Shown: positions 22,918 through 33,960 of the stretch, piece by piece | Position numbering within the stretch: the first letter of the stretch is position 1 | How the letters are laid out: each line of letters opens with the position of its first letter | Assembly (NCBI GenBank): GCA_003255025.1 | Contig: QANY01011949.1 | Location: forward strand, 186,001 to 250,000 | Length of the DNA: 64,000 nucleotides | Source of the DNA: Datisca glomerata | Taxonomy: Eukaryota; Streptophyta; Magnoliopsida; Cucurbitales; Datiscaceae | Direction: 5' to 3' | Made by a program: the position numbers and the translations under genes | The notes under the pieces: generated by a model | What the model was told of the DNA's origin: nothing | Seen by the model: only the letters and a program-made list of their open reading frames with translations | The model's database searches: none

Positions 22918-25877
22918 TTCTAATTTTACAACAATTTCAGAATTAAATCCTCCTACTCTCTGAGTCATATGTTCTTTTGAATTTTTTTAATCTTCAATCT
23001 TGTTTAGTTTTCATGTTATTTTATTTATCTGGTATATTCCAACTTATTGTCCTCCCTCCGTCTTGATCTTCAATCTCAACGTAGAATCCCAGTTATTTTT
23101 TATAGATGTTTTTGCTGTGAATTCTTGTTTTTGCAGTTTATTTTGCAGCGGGAAAAGGTTTGCTGATTTGATTCATTTGTTTTTAATTTCTTGACATGAT
23201 CTTTGAATTTCTTCTTTATATGAGCAATTATAGTAATATGAAAATTCAAAATTTTAATAGATTAAATATTTTAATTTAATAATTTATTACAATATCTTTT
23301 TATTATCTTACAAAGTTTTTATGCTACATATGCGATTGAAATAAAAACGTTACAAGTTTTGAATCATCCTTTCCGTTTTAAAACGACCTAAAGAAGCCTT
23401 TTCGTCTGCCCTCCTTCCATGATAAAGAGTGATTTACGTTCCTGATTCCATTATGCGTACCGGAGATTTCCATATAAATATTTGCTATCGAGATATGTTT
23501 TTTGCCGTTTTCTGCATTAAAAAAAAATCTAGCTTTCAACTATAGCAAAATCTACAAGGTTTGCCCTAAGTAGTAATTTCTCAGTGAAAAAAAGTGTTTT
23601 TAAATTATACATCTAAACTATATTTGTAAGTATGAAAACATCTTGTCAAAAAAAGGAAGTATGAATACATTTAAAGTTTTATGAAACAAGAAAATGATTA
23701 TCGAAAAAATATTTATAGTAAAAAATAATAGTATTTTATGTAGAATGGCCTATACTCATAGTTTGAGGAGGTAAAGTGTAATTTTTTTTAAAAAAGTATT
23801 ATAAATAACGTTTACTAGTAAAACAAATTCATGTATAGTATAATAGTAATTTACGTAGAAATATGTAGTTAAAGTTTTTGTACACATTCATATACAAGAT
23901 ACATAAAACAATTATAAAATGGCGTGTACTAAGAAGTATCTATGTTATTTGTAGTACGAAAATACATTAATAAGTTTATGTAACTATTTAATTGTGAGAT
24001 TACATTTTTTGCATAATAATGTAAATGTTATTATATTCAAAATACAGAAAATAAGTATCAACGATACTAATAAATATATTCATTAATAAAAGTTTATAAT
24101 ATATTTTATAGTTTACATAAATACTTATTGTCTGCATGATGATGAATTGTTTGACTAGTTTACATAAATAATTACTATATCTTCATAATAATTTAGAAAA
24201 CAAACACATAAATATTTATATATTCATAGATAATTACCGCCAATAGTCTAAAGCTCATTCTTAATATAACTTATGTAAATAATTATTATAAATTTATGTG
24301 CAATATAACGTAAAAAAATATTATAAAAAACCAACAGAATATGTCCCTTAAGGAATTAGTTTAAATGCAACACTTAGTTGAAAATCATTCATTTCAAGAG
24401 ATATTACCACTCATCACTCTAAGAGTGTGTTTGGCAGTGTCGAAAGCACTTTTTTAGCCTACAAGCTCTTGATTAATTAATTTGATAACATTTACTTCTG
24501 AAAAAATAAAAAACACTCGAGGTATAGATTAAGGGAACACCTAGACAGTTGTTTCCCATAAAACACTTTAAGGGGTCGTTGGGTATAAAATTATGGGTAA
24601 ATGATTTTCAGAATAAAATTACTGGAATATGATTGTGGGAAAATATATGTCCGAAAGGTTAAGATTATTTTGTTTATTACACTTGAGAATGTTATGATTT
24701 AATGATGAGAATGTTAAATTACTTTATTTATTTTGATGAAATGTGGAAGAGAGTGTTGTAAGTATAATTATAAATTTCCAATTATACCCTTTAACTAAAT
24801 TATGTTTATGTATGACTTGTTAAATAATTTATTTTTCTTCATTATTTATTATTTAATTTATAATAGGTTAGAATATAGTTGTTAATTTATTTATCTGGTA
24901 TAGTAAAATATTTTTTTTAAATTTCTTTTCTTTTTATTCATTTTCATTACTTACATGCTTATTAACTTTTAATGGCTAAATTGTTACTTTATCATAATGG
25001 TTACATTGTAAATGCGCCTAAAAATATTGAGGACGAAATAATTAATTAATAAGATAGAAATAAAATAATAAGAAAAGATGATAACTGAGAAAATATAAAA
25101 ATAAAATAAAAAATAAATTAAACAGTGAGAATGTTAAATTGTTTTATTAATTTTCATGGAATGTGTAAGAGAATTTTAAGAGACCATAAACACTGTTTCA
25201 AAAAAAAAGAGACCATAAACACATCATGTACCATACCCATATTCATATTGATATTTTAATAAAATATATAGCCATATTAGGTAATTAGTAAATAAATTTT
25301 AATTGATCACATTAAGAATATATTTTTAATTATCTAATTATCCATTATTTAGCATATATATATATATATAAGATGATGTGAGGGAGTGATGTATGTTAGT
25401 TTGGAAAAAATCATAAGAAATAATTAATAGGAGATGCCGAACATGGATATACTCCTCAATTTTAAGGGGGGTATCAAGATACCTTCAAATGGGGTATCCT
25501 TATATTTCGGATATCAAAAAAATTATACAACTTATCATATCAAACATGAATATTTTTAAAATTCACTAACATTTAAGGTACTTGGGCTAAGATACCTCTA
25601 TACCAAACGGCCTCTAATATTTAAGCGGAAAACACGGTCTTTAATAGTCTTTTTTGCATTTCAACAATACTCTTAGTCAATAATCTTAATTACAATCTAT
25701 AGCCATGATGTACCACCCTAATTTTTAGGACAATTTCATCTTCAATCCTCCCAACTTCAACGAATTTATTGTTGTAATTTCAATTTGTGTATCATCCATG
25801 TTGTCATAACTTCTAAGGATTCTCTCACCCCCGATATTTTATGATCTTCATCTTCATAAAAGATAGGTTGAGTTGTA
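22918..25877. other. AT-rich intergenic DNA with no supported gene
   Basis: The stretch is highly AT-rich with many short ORFs and no recognisable family. A possible short element end lies at about 24428 (gtgtttggcagtg) and another at about 24575 (gtcgttgggtata), with a rough inverted counterpart near 25601 (taccaaacggcc), but no complete element could be delimited. A short TA repeat lies near 25362. Confidence 0.5.
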
Positions 25878-26297
25878 TGTTTTAAATTGATGCAAATAAT
25901 AATTATGCATAAACCTAATACTTTTAAATTTTTAAAACTTCATGATTTTCACATACCATTGCATAAGTAAAAAACATACATTGGGTCACGTTATAACCTT
26001 GGAAGATCAAAGGCTCTGATGAAAAAATATGTTTTCTCCCTTGACCCCTTTAAGTCTTGCTGCACACTTAGTGATGGAGGAAAATGTTCTTAACTAGATT
26101 GAGAGATAACCAAAATCTAATAAGAAAAATATATTAAAGACACCTTCCATCAAGGTTGTAGTTTCTTTCCTCAAATGGTGGTTACTTACTTCAAGTAGCT
26201 ACTTGTCACACACTTAACGAATAGGATTTTGGTTTAATATTCTGTTTAAACCCTTTATTTTTCTATTATTTATTTATGGGCCAAATTAGGTCTGACA
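25878..26297 (-). repeat. 3' LTR (left copy on + strand) of element 4
   Basis: On minus it starts TGTCAGACCTAATTTGG just after the purine tract TGGGAGAA. It aligns with 32435-32864 over shared blocks such as aattatgcataaac, accttggaagatcaaa and gtggttactta. Confidence 0.75.
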
Positions 26298-26679
26298 TTC
26301 TCCCATGGTCCATGCAATATTTCTTTCACGGTTTACTAAAAGAACATAATGCACATAGTATAAAATCTCAAGACCTAGCATGATATCATAATTAAGTAAG
26401 AAATAATTAGAGTTATGACAGTTGTGCATCATTTCTTTGACTTAGTTTCTTTCAAATACGACAACATTAGTCTTTTCTAACATGATTTATAAATGAGACT
26501 CACATAATGGTCTAATATTATTATCCTTGTCATAGATAAATCGTGTTAACATTCTTCATTCATTCATGTTACATATTAGAGAATATAGACAATATAAGAT
26601 TCAAAACATATAATTGAGCTTAAAGTATAAAATACATAAATATCATAAAAGATCATTGCATAACATCGACAATAATGTC

Positions 26680-27100
26680 CAATGATGTCCATCCTTTTAA
26701 CATGACTAATAAATGTCTTAGGCTACAATCCTTTTGTTAAAGGATATGCAATCATAAGATTTATGCTAATATGCTATATGATACTCTTTTATTGAACCTT
26801 TTTAACGGCAAAATATTTCAATTCCATATGTTTGGCACCTTTGAATACTTGTAATATTTTGCAAAGAAGACAACTAATTTATTACAATAAATTTTCAGTG
26901 GCCTAGCAATAGTGTCAATAATTCTAAGTCTTGAATTGTGGCCTCAAAGCATGCTACAAACTCAGCCTTCATAATAGAAGCGGCAATGACAGATTGTATC
27001 ACACTTTTCATGAGATTCCTCCTCCAGCTAAAAGAAACAAACAGCCCAAAGCAGACTTTTTTGCATCAATACATTTCACAAAATCTGAAAATCCATGATG
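26680..27100 (-). pseudogene. Copia RNase H fragment of element 4
   Basis: The minus-strand reading, with stops and shifts, gives DFVKCIDAKKSALGCLF, QSVIAASIMKAEFVACFEAT, LKFIVI/NQLSS remnants and a GIEIFCR block. This is the conserved C-terminal copia RNase H arrangement. It is cut at about 27101, exactly where a cactacaac element end begins, so the upstream pol was displaced or lost. Confidence 0.78.
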
Positions 27101-27839
27101 ACACTACAACAAATATGGAATTTTTCAGCTTGTAAATACATAGTTCTCTGTCTTCTCTAATGAACTAAGTAAAACAATGAGATGTTACATGATCTTTATA
27201 AAGAAAACTCTGTTAAATTACAAAAAAAAGGCAAGACTTAGTAGGATTTTAAATTAAGGTTTTTTACTAAAGTAGACCCCCTACATTAATCATTTTGCTG
27301 AATTTGACCCCTACACTAATTTTTGCTTACCCTGACCACTGGCCCACCTTCAGTTCAAAATCAGATTGTGAAGTTACCAAAAAGCCCCTTCACGAATTCC
27401 AAACGACGGCTTGAAAAATGTGATGATTACACATTTTCAGTACACGAAACCCCACCACTTCGTGTACCTCACTTGCATATCCCTCATTTCTCTCTTACTA
27501 TTACTCTCTCTCTCTGTCTCTCTCAGTCACATCATCTCTCTCTGCAAATCCTTGAGTCTTTATCTCTCACAGCAAGGAATCACAACAAGGTAAGTTTTTG
27601 GGTTTCTGAGTTTGTGTTTTCTAGATTCTGAGATATTTTTTCTGAACTTATGAGATGTTTTTTCTAGGTTTCTGAGGGCTGTTTTTTTGGATTTCTATGT
27701 TTATGTTTTTGTGGATGTCCGAAACACAACAAGGTTGTTTTTTTGTTTCTAATATTTTTTTCTAAGTTTCTGAGTGTTTTTTTTCTAGGTTTCTGAGGTT
27801 CTGGTCTTGGTGGGTGTCTATTTTTTGGGTATATGCTCG

Positions 27840-28370
27840 CCGTGTAACTATCTAGTAGTGTATACGAGGATCATGTAAAACTCGTGTACACTACATGATG
27901 GTTACACGATGAACGTGTCCCCCTCGTGTAGTCTACACGAGGACTGCCTTGGTGAACCTCTTGTACACTACATGATGATTACATATTTTCGTCTACCTTG
28001 GTGAACTCGGTAAAAGAAAGATAAAGAGATCTCGGGACCTAAAGTCACCTACTTGGGAAACCGAACACGTTGAAAATAAGAAGCAACACATGAAAAAGAC
28101 TGATGAAAATATTGATGCCAAAACGGACTTCAAACCTTTTCAACCATATGGTGATGTATCTTTAGAAAAATGAAGCCCGTTTTAAAGCCTGGTTCAACTC
28201 CCCAAGGGCAAAGTAAGTTATGTAATTTTACTTCTTATTCTCATACAAGATGGTTACATTGATATCGTGTAGTATAAACGATAGTTACACTAACCTCATG
28301 TAGTCATCATATAGTATACACGATGGTTACAGTGACATCATGTAGCCATCATGTAGTAAACAAATCGTGT
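27840..28370. repeat. Cluster of palindromic tacacga/tcgtgta motifs
   Basis: Numerous inverted copies of cgtgtag and ctacacgatgg occur at 27840-28000 and 28255-28370. One is a 19-base perfect palindrome around a single t (ctcgtgtag t ctacacgag, 27923-27941). Similar clusters lie at 29600-29710 and 30115-30265, so the motif recurs through the element's subterminal and intron-like parts. Confidence 0.75.
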
Positions 28371-28394
28371 ACCAAATTTTGATATATAATTACA

Positions 28395-29423
28395 TTGTAA
28401 ATGAACGAGATAGTAGACACTGGATTTTACACTGTTGACCTTACCTGGTTTAAAAAAATAGTCTCTTCACCTTATCAATGTCTTGAGTCAGATGTAAGAA
28501 GTTATTTATAATCTTTTTAATGTGGTATTTAGAATAAATATAAATATCTTAACTAATATTTATTACATTACAACATATTGATGCATACATGGGGCTCATG
28601 AGAAGAGATTTGCAAGCCTACAACCCTTCTATCAGAATCAGTGTTGGTGATTTGATTATGCAAGTAGGTAAGATTTGTTTTTGAACTTAATGAAGTGCAC
28701 CAGTCTACAAGAGGCAACATGGAAGGCCTCGTGTAGACATATTTATAACCATTTTTTATTGACATTGAGGATTTAAAATTTTTCCCATGACATTACAGGC
28801 GAACCTGTCTGGCCGAATGGTAGAGTTTGAGCAAGATTGTGCGGACTGGGATATTGACATTGATGATTCGCTCTGGTACTTGGTCTTCAACTTGTAGATG
28901 AATATTGGAAGGAGCTGAGAACATTCTAATAAGGTTATCTTTCGAATGAATGTTAACCAAAGTCATTAGATTGCGGTTGAGCTTGATTTGAATGGTCAAT
29001 GAATTTGTATTTATAACTCCACGAACACGCCATATCAACGCTCCTTGTACATTGAAATGATGAAACCTTTTATGAATATTGTCCCTTGGCGGCTTTAAAT
29101 GATGAACATTTATGAGAATAGAAATGAGGTTAAACCTAAAGATGAGTGAAAATATGAGATCATAAAGTGTCCACAACAAGAGAATGGGTAAGTGAAATAA
29201 ATATTTTTTTGAAGTCCACTTAAAATTTCATACATATAATTTAATTATGTTTTTGTATTTCATGTGTTTTGTAGGTTTGATTGTGGGGTATTCACCCTTA
29301 AGTTTGTCGAAGCCCTCGTATATAGGAAGAATCTCGAAGAAACAACTCAACAAAAAATGTCAGAATATCGAAGACGAATTGTAGTTGAGTTATTTGCACG
29401 TGACATAGTTGTGCCAAAATAAT
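28395..29423 (+). pseudogene. Ulp1-type (peptidase C48) cysteine protease fragment in the Mutator-like element
   Basis: Four exon-like blocks end in gtaag-type donors or precede acceptors: about 28395-28493 (YTVDLTWFKKIV), 28577-28668 (HIDAYMGLMRRDLQAYNPS), 28799-29189 (with the catalytic-His region as KSH followed by a stop, VELDLNGQ, CIYNSTNTPYQRSLYIEMM, CPQQENG) and 29276-29423 (GFDCGVFTLKFVEALVY, ending LFARDIVVPK). The Gln and Cys of the QxxxxxDCG active-site block are kept, while the usual Asp appears as Asn and several codons are stops. The family removes SUMO-like tags; here it is a decayed transposon passenger. Confidence 0.82.
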
Positions 29424-29714
29424 TTGGATATATTTTATGGATTTTTTACGCTTAAGATCATGATTTTAAGAATTCGGAATCGTATTTTTCTTAACAAACT
29501 TTTTATTTTTATACACCCTCAAATTGTGACTTATGGATTTTTATAACTTGTATTTTTAATGCCCAATTTTCTTATATGTTGTTAAATGATTTTGATTACT
29601 ATATGTTTAGTGTAGGCTTCATGCTGCCTACACGATGACTTCATTGGCATCGTGTAGTCTTCATGTAGCCTACATGATGACTTCATGGGAATCATGTAGT
29701 TTGCATTGTGATGC

Positions 29715-30115
29715 AAGTTGCTTCTTTTTAAGCTCAGTCTCAACCCAATCTATCATCTCCGAGGTGACTTCACAAACAACCATCCGTCGTTCATAGAACT
29801 ACCATTGTAACATCTCATAGATATGTTCTATAAGGCATGTAATGGGAAGCTTTCTAGCATATTTCAAAATCTCATTCAAATATTTTGCGATGTTTGTAGT
29901 CATTATATTGTATCACCTTCCATCAAAACGAGAACGTGCCTATCTCTTAATTCCCCCCACTGATATGTATTCTGAGATATCTAGAAATTCATATGTAAAA
30001 TGAGTCATTAGCCGATCAAATTCTGATCGACGGTATTCCTTTGCTGCTTTAAAAAATAATGCGACCGCATCTTCATTTTTATAAATTGATTTGATATTTT
30101 CGCTCATATAAAAGA
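29715..30115 (-). pseudogene. MULE (mudrA-type) transposase C-terminal fragment
   Basis: On minus I read ALFFKAAKEYRRSEFDRL, then ARSRFDGR, a stop, YNIMTTNIAKYLNEILKYAR, KLPITCLIEHIYEMLQW, a stop, and FYERRMVVCEVTSEMID. This is the conserved end of the MULE transposase domain just before where a SWIM zinc finger would sit; no SWIM motif follows. Two in-frame stops replace conserved positions, so it is inactive. It converges with the Ulp1 fragment at 29423. Confidence 0.85.
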
Positions 30116-30124
30116 TGCAAGCTC

Positions 30125-30240
30125 CATCGTGTATACTATACGATGAATACACGCGATCAATGTACCCATCGTGTATACTATATGATGAATACACGTGGTC
30201 ATTGCACCCATCGTGTAATATACATGATGGCTACACAAGG
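30125..30240. repeat. 42-bp tandem repeat, nearly three copies
   Basis: The block catcgtgtatactata starts at 30125, 30167 and 30209, exactly 42 bp apart, and continues as cgatgaatacacg in the first two. It belongs to a wider set of tacacgatg/cgtgtag repeats in this element. Confidence 0.88.
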
Positions 30241-30369
30241 CTCGTGTAGTATTCGTGTAGACATTATGATGGTAAGAGAAAAAATAAGTACATGTATTTT
30301 TTTATTCTAACATGTCACAATATGCTGTGAGCATCCTATAGTTGTCTTTAGACGACCCTCGAACTAATT

Positions 30370-32420
30370 CACTACAACAAATATGGGATTCTACAGCTTT
30401 TATATACAGGGTTCGTTGTGTTCTCTTGTAAAATAAGTAAAACAACAAGATTTTATATGAACCCCATAAAAAACATTGTTAAATCGCAAAAAAAAAAGTG
30501 GGACTTCAAAAATTAGAAAAGGGAGAATTCAAACACAACACTCTTTTAGCCTCTCTTTCTCTCTTCTCGATTAGCCTCTTTCTCTTTCTCTTCCAAAAGT
30601 AGAGAACTAGGGTTCTTGAATCCTCGATTGAATTAGAGAGAACCAGGATTCTCGATCAAAGAAGATAGAGCTTCTCTCGAGCTCGTCGACACAACCATCA
30701 GAAGATGGAACAGCTCCGAGCCTTATCGCTGCAGCCATGCCGAACAGCAAAGGGTTATGTTTGTCGCCACTATGTCATCTTATCAGGTTCACCTCGTTGC
30801 GTCTTCTTCTCGTGATCACCTCAAGGTATCTCTTGATTTTAAATCTTTCCCATTTTGTGTTTCTGGAAATTTATTTTTCAAATCTCACCAAAAGGCTCAC
30901 CTCTTCGGGTAATGTATTTCTGGAATTTTTTTTCTTCTTTAGCTCGTGGCTTCAGATCTGGTCTCATATGCCTTGTCGTTCCTTGGTGGTTTCAATTGTT
31001 TCAGCTTATGGACTTTGTAACTTATGCTTAAAAACTACTTAATCATTGTTTTCAAAGTGAGAAATCAACAATTTTTGTTGTTAATTTGTCTGTTTGTCTT
31101 GTATACATCACATTGAGATGTATAGTAATTCTTGTGCTTTGAATGCCAAGTTCCATTTGCATAATCTAACTTTTTAGTTTTATCTTGTTCATTACAATGA
31201 GGTTTATAAATAAAATTTGTGCTTTAAATGTAAAGTTTGATTTGGATATAATAAGTTGTAGTCATGATGAAATGGAACTGTGAAATTGTGTTTAAATCTT
31301 ATTCTTGTTATGTGAACCTAAACATGCTTTTTATGACAAGAGGATCTCACAGGAAGTTAGTGGGGATTCCCTTGGGGAGGTATGGTTCTACATTTATCGC
31401 TTGCCAAGTTCTGGTTTTGTGATTTACTTACAGCTAAGCAGAAGCTGTATATGCTTTTAGAAATTTAAGGGGTATGTCTTTGAAATCATGAGAGCATGTG
31501 CAAACAAGGATTTCCAATGAAGTAGTGAATGTTGACCCCCGATTTTGTCTGTCTCTTACTTCACACATGTTGGTTTTACTTTGTTGTGTCTACTAGTTAT
31601 TTTCTATTAAAGTGATGTGTGGATGAGTGAAATTGTAGTACACTACTTTAATTTTCTTTCCAAGGAACCCCTTGTTTCTGTGGTTATGGTAGGTGAAATG
31701 GAGAGAGGAGGAGAAGGTCTATACGTGGTATACTTCTTTGTCATGGTGGTATACTTCTTTCTTCTAATTAGTAATCTTTTGTTACAGAAGCTTTCATAAC
31801 GTCTCTTGTATTTTAATGTTTTCAACTTCAGGCTTTTAATGACAATAGTTCCTACTTCTATACAGTGTTTCATGTTGTGAATGAATCAAGAACATTATGA
31901 CCATATTTCAGGGAGTTTGATAATTTCTTCTCAAGTTTGATAGTTTATTCCTGGGAGTACTTTGTTTAATTGTTTAGCTGGTGATAAAATAACGATGCCA
32001 TTAACGCTCATATTCCCGTGTTTACTTCAGTTTTCCTTTCCTAGTGGGAAAATGCTGGAAAGTTATGAAATTATGGGTTATATATATGTTATGTGATCGA
32101 AGGCAGTTAAACAAGTAGCTTTATTTGTTAGTCCTCTAGATAATGAAAAATGTGATTTAACTAATAAATCATACAAGTTCATATGCTGATTTGAAATAAA
32201 AAGAATAAAGAATAGAGGCAATAAATGGGATAATTAGTACCAGACTATTTTTTGATATATTCCGAACAATTTGCTTCTCATCAAAAAAGAATTTAATCTA
32301 ATTTATGGCACTCAAATAGTTCGGTCTAAGCATTCCTTAACACTAACACACATGCAAAAAAAAAATGTTCAGCTTTTGCATTTCAACTGTAATGAAAAAT
32401 CATGAGTTCTTAAACCTAAT
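30370..32420. mobile_element. Second copy of the CACTACAAC-ended sequence with an unidentified gene-like insert
   Basis: The first about 140 bp repeat the end at 27102. A CT-rich leader (30540-30700), an ATG at 30704 (MEQLRALSLQPCRT) and donor-like gtatctc at 30826 look like the 5' part of a captured plant gene, but I cannot name it. From 30900 to 32300 no coding exon is convincing. The last bases before 32421 are probably the internal end of element 4. Confidence 0.45.
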
Positions 32421-32434
32421 GCTCTTATACCATA
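32421..32434 (-). promoter_or_regulatory. Degenerate antisense primer-binding site of element 4
   Basis: gctcttataccat is the complement of an initiator-tRNA-type site with one change (GCTCTGATACCA expected) and directly precedes the right LTR at 32435, as required for a minus-strand copia element. Confidence 0.6.
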
Positions 32435-32864
32435 TGTAAATTTTAAATTGATTATTCAGATAACAATTATGCATAAACGTAATGTTTTTAGATCTTTAGA
32501 ACTTCATATTTTTTACATACCATTACATAAGTAGAAAAGATAACTTGAGTCATGGTAGAACCTTGGAAGATCAAATACTTTGATGAAGAAATCGGTTTCT
32601 CTCCCTTTCCCCTTTAAATCCTGATGTACATTTAGTGATAGAGAAAAAATGTATCTTAATTGCATTGAGGGGGACCAAAATTTAATAGGAAAAGGTATTA
32701 AAAACACATTCCATCGAGCTAATAGTTTGTCTCATCAAGTGGTGGTTACTTATTTGAAGAATGACCTCTCACATGATTAACCAATAGCATTTTATACGGT
32801 CTAATTTTCTAATAAACTCCTATATTTGTCTATTACTTGTTTAGGGGTCAAATTAAGTCTTCCA
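32435..32864 (-). repeat. 5' LTR (right copy on + strand) of element 4
   Basis: It aligns with 25878-26297 throughout, sharing aattatgcataaac, taccatt-cataagta, accttggaagatcaaa and tggtggttactta blocks. It ends tcttcca where the partner ends tctgaca. Confidence 0.72.
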
Positions 32865-32942
32865 TGAGAGAGAGCATTGAATGAAGTTATAAACGATAGA
32901 TTTTTTTAATCGGTAATTGGTTATATTTTTTTAACTAGAGCC

Positions 32943-33960
32943 ACTACTACAAAATTGGATTTAGATGACAGTAGTGTATTAGATTTTATAACAGCTCTCT
33001 TAAACCTGTCATCTAAAAAAGGCTCTAGAGTGTAAAAAAAATTGATTTTAGCTAACATGACAGGTTTTACTGAACTTGTCATAATAAGTTCACCTGTTAT
33101 GACATTAGAAAACTAAGCTGTCATAACCAAGAATGCACAATAGTATCCAGTGACAATGATTGTTATCACTAACATTGTACTGCAAGATATTCAATAATTA
33201 TAAAATGGCCACCTTATATGCTAACCATAATTCCTTATCTTTCCATCTTTCACTTTTTCAGATTTGGGAACAGAGAAAGGCGATCGAGTCAGAGAACCTA
33301 GGGTCCTTCTCTCGCTTCTCTTCTCCTTTATATCTCGCTTCTCTTCTCTCTTGCTTCTTTTCTCTTCTCTCTCTCTCTGTCTATTTTGACTAGATGAAGA
33401 GAAGCAAAAGCCGAATAAGTTCAATCGGTCGGGTAATTCCCCTCGGTCCTGGTTAGTTTATTTATAGAGTTCTATTCTTGCTCTGGCTTCTCTCTCTTGC
33501 TTCGCCATGTTCCTCTTCTTCTCCTTCTTCTTTTACAGGAAGAAGGAATAAATTCCCACTCTAGAGAACCTCTTAATAGCTCTAATTTTCATAGCGATGA
33601 CTCTCTTCTTTGTGAGCAAGAACAAGGTTCTAATCCACCATGCCATCTTAATTCTCAAACATGACTGGAAAGAAAATGCAAAGCATTTAGGATTCTCCAA
33701 GACCAATGCCAAGTTGGTCTAGTGATTGTTATGGGATTGAAAGCTGGGCGAGAGGGAGCCATTATTGAGGACAATATTGGCAAGGTCTGAGACATGAATT
33801 TGGGGTCTATAGGTTCTACAGAGGGGATACTTTTACAGGGGAATGGTGTAATGGGCAGAGCCATGGCATTGGGGCTTAGACTTCCTCTGATGGTAGCTGT
33901 TATGTGGGGGAGTTCAAGTGCGGCGTCAAGCATGGCCTTGGATGTTACCATTTTAGGTTA
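32943..33960 (+). mobile_element. CACTA-like element end with leader-like DNA and a captured MORN-repeat fragment
   Basis: It starts CACTACTACAAAATTGG and then has repeated tgacag/ctgtcat motifs (32960-33130), as in CACTA subterminal regions. A CT-rich block ending ttttgacta (33340-33390) is shared with the related element at 50398, where it reads ttttgacta at about 50930. A MORN-gene fragment follows. I could not find the opposite end, so the right limit is only where the recognisable captured exon stops. Confidence 0.6.
33690..33955 (+). pseudogene. Captured fragment of a MORN-repeat protein gene
   Basis: In one frame I read ESWARGSHY, a stop, GQYWQGLRHEFGVYRFYRGD, TFTGEWCNGQSHGIGA, a stop, TSSDGSCYVGEFKCGVKHGL and GCYHFR, then a donor-like ggttaatt. 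The YxGEWxNGxxHGxG pattern repeated about every 23 residues is the MORN (membrane occupation and recognition nexus) repeat, and the wording matches plant MORN proteins of the At1g21920/At1g77660 type (from memory). Two stops and the truncated extent show a captured, dead exon rather than a resident gene. Confidence 0.8.

Larger units (their letters stand above)
27102..30369. mobile_element. Mutator-like element remnant carrying Ulp1-protease and mudrA fragments
   Basis: The left end starts CACTACAACAAATATGG, a sequence repeated with about 140 bp of similarity at 30370. Inside are a CT-rich leader (27490-27590), a plus-strand spliced Ulp1-like protease and a minus-strand mudrA transposase fragment converging on it, plus clusters of a tacacgatg/cgtgtag repeat. 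Mutator-like elements that carry a Ulp1-like domain are known in plants (the KI/Kaonashi type in Arabidopsis, CUMULE in melon). The exact termini and target duplication are not resolved, and the cacta-like ends might belong to a different element. Confidence 0.7.
25878..32864 (-). mobile_element. Short-LTR Ty1-copia element, minus strand, hollowed out by nested insertions (element 4)
   Basis: Two direct LTR copies of about 420-430 bp bound the unit. Next to the left LTR lies an antisense polypurine tract (ttctcccat at 26298). Next to the right LTR lies an antisense primer site gctcttataccat (32421), close to the complement of the initiator-tRNA type. RNase H sequence is at 26680-27100 on minus. 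The rest of gag-pol is absent and the space holds Mutator-like and CACTA-like DNA. Flanking five-mers (ttgta, tgaga) do not match, so the boundaries or the pairing of the LTRs are less certain than for elements 1 and 2. Confidence 0.7.

Noticed and set aside
24428..25620. Possible MITE or hAT-type element
   Set aside because: Only weak inverted similarity between the gtcgttgggta and taccaaacggcc blocks; ends and target duplication could not be defined.
30125..30265. Regular repeats that at first sight resemble a CRISPR-like array
   Set aside because: The 42-bp units are contiguous tandem copies without unique spacers, and the DNA is plant nuclear.
31643..31873. 76-codon minus ORF
   Set aside because: No motif, AT-rich context, no conservation with other copies in the window.
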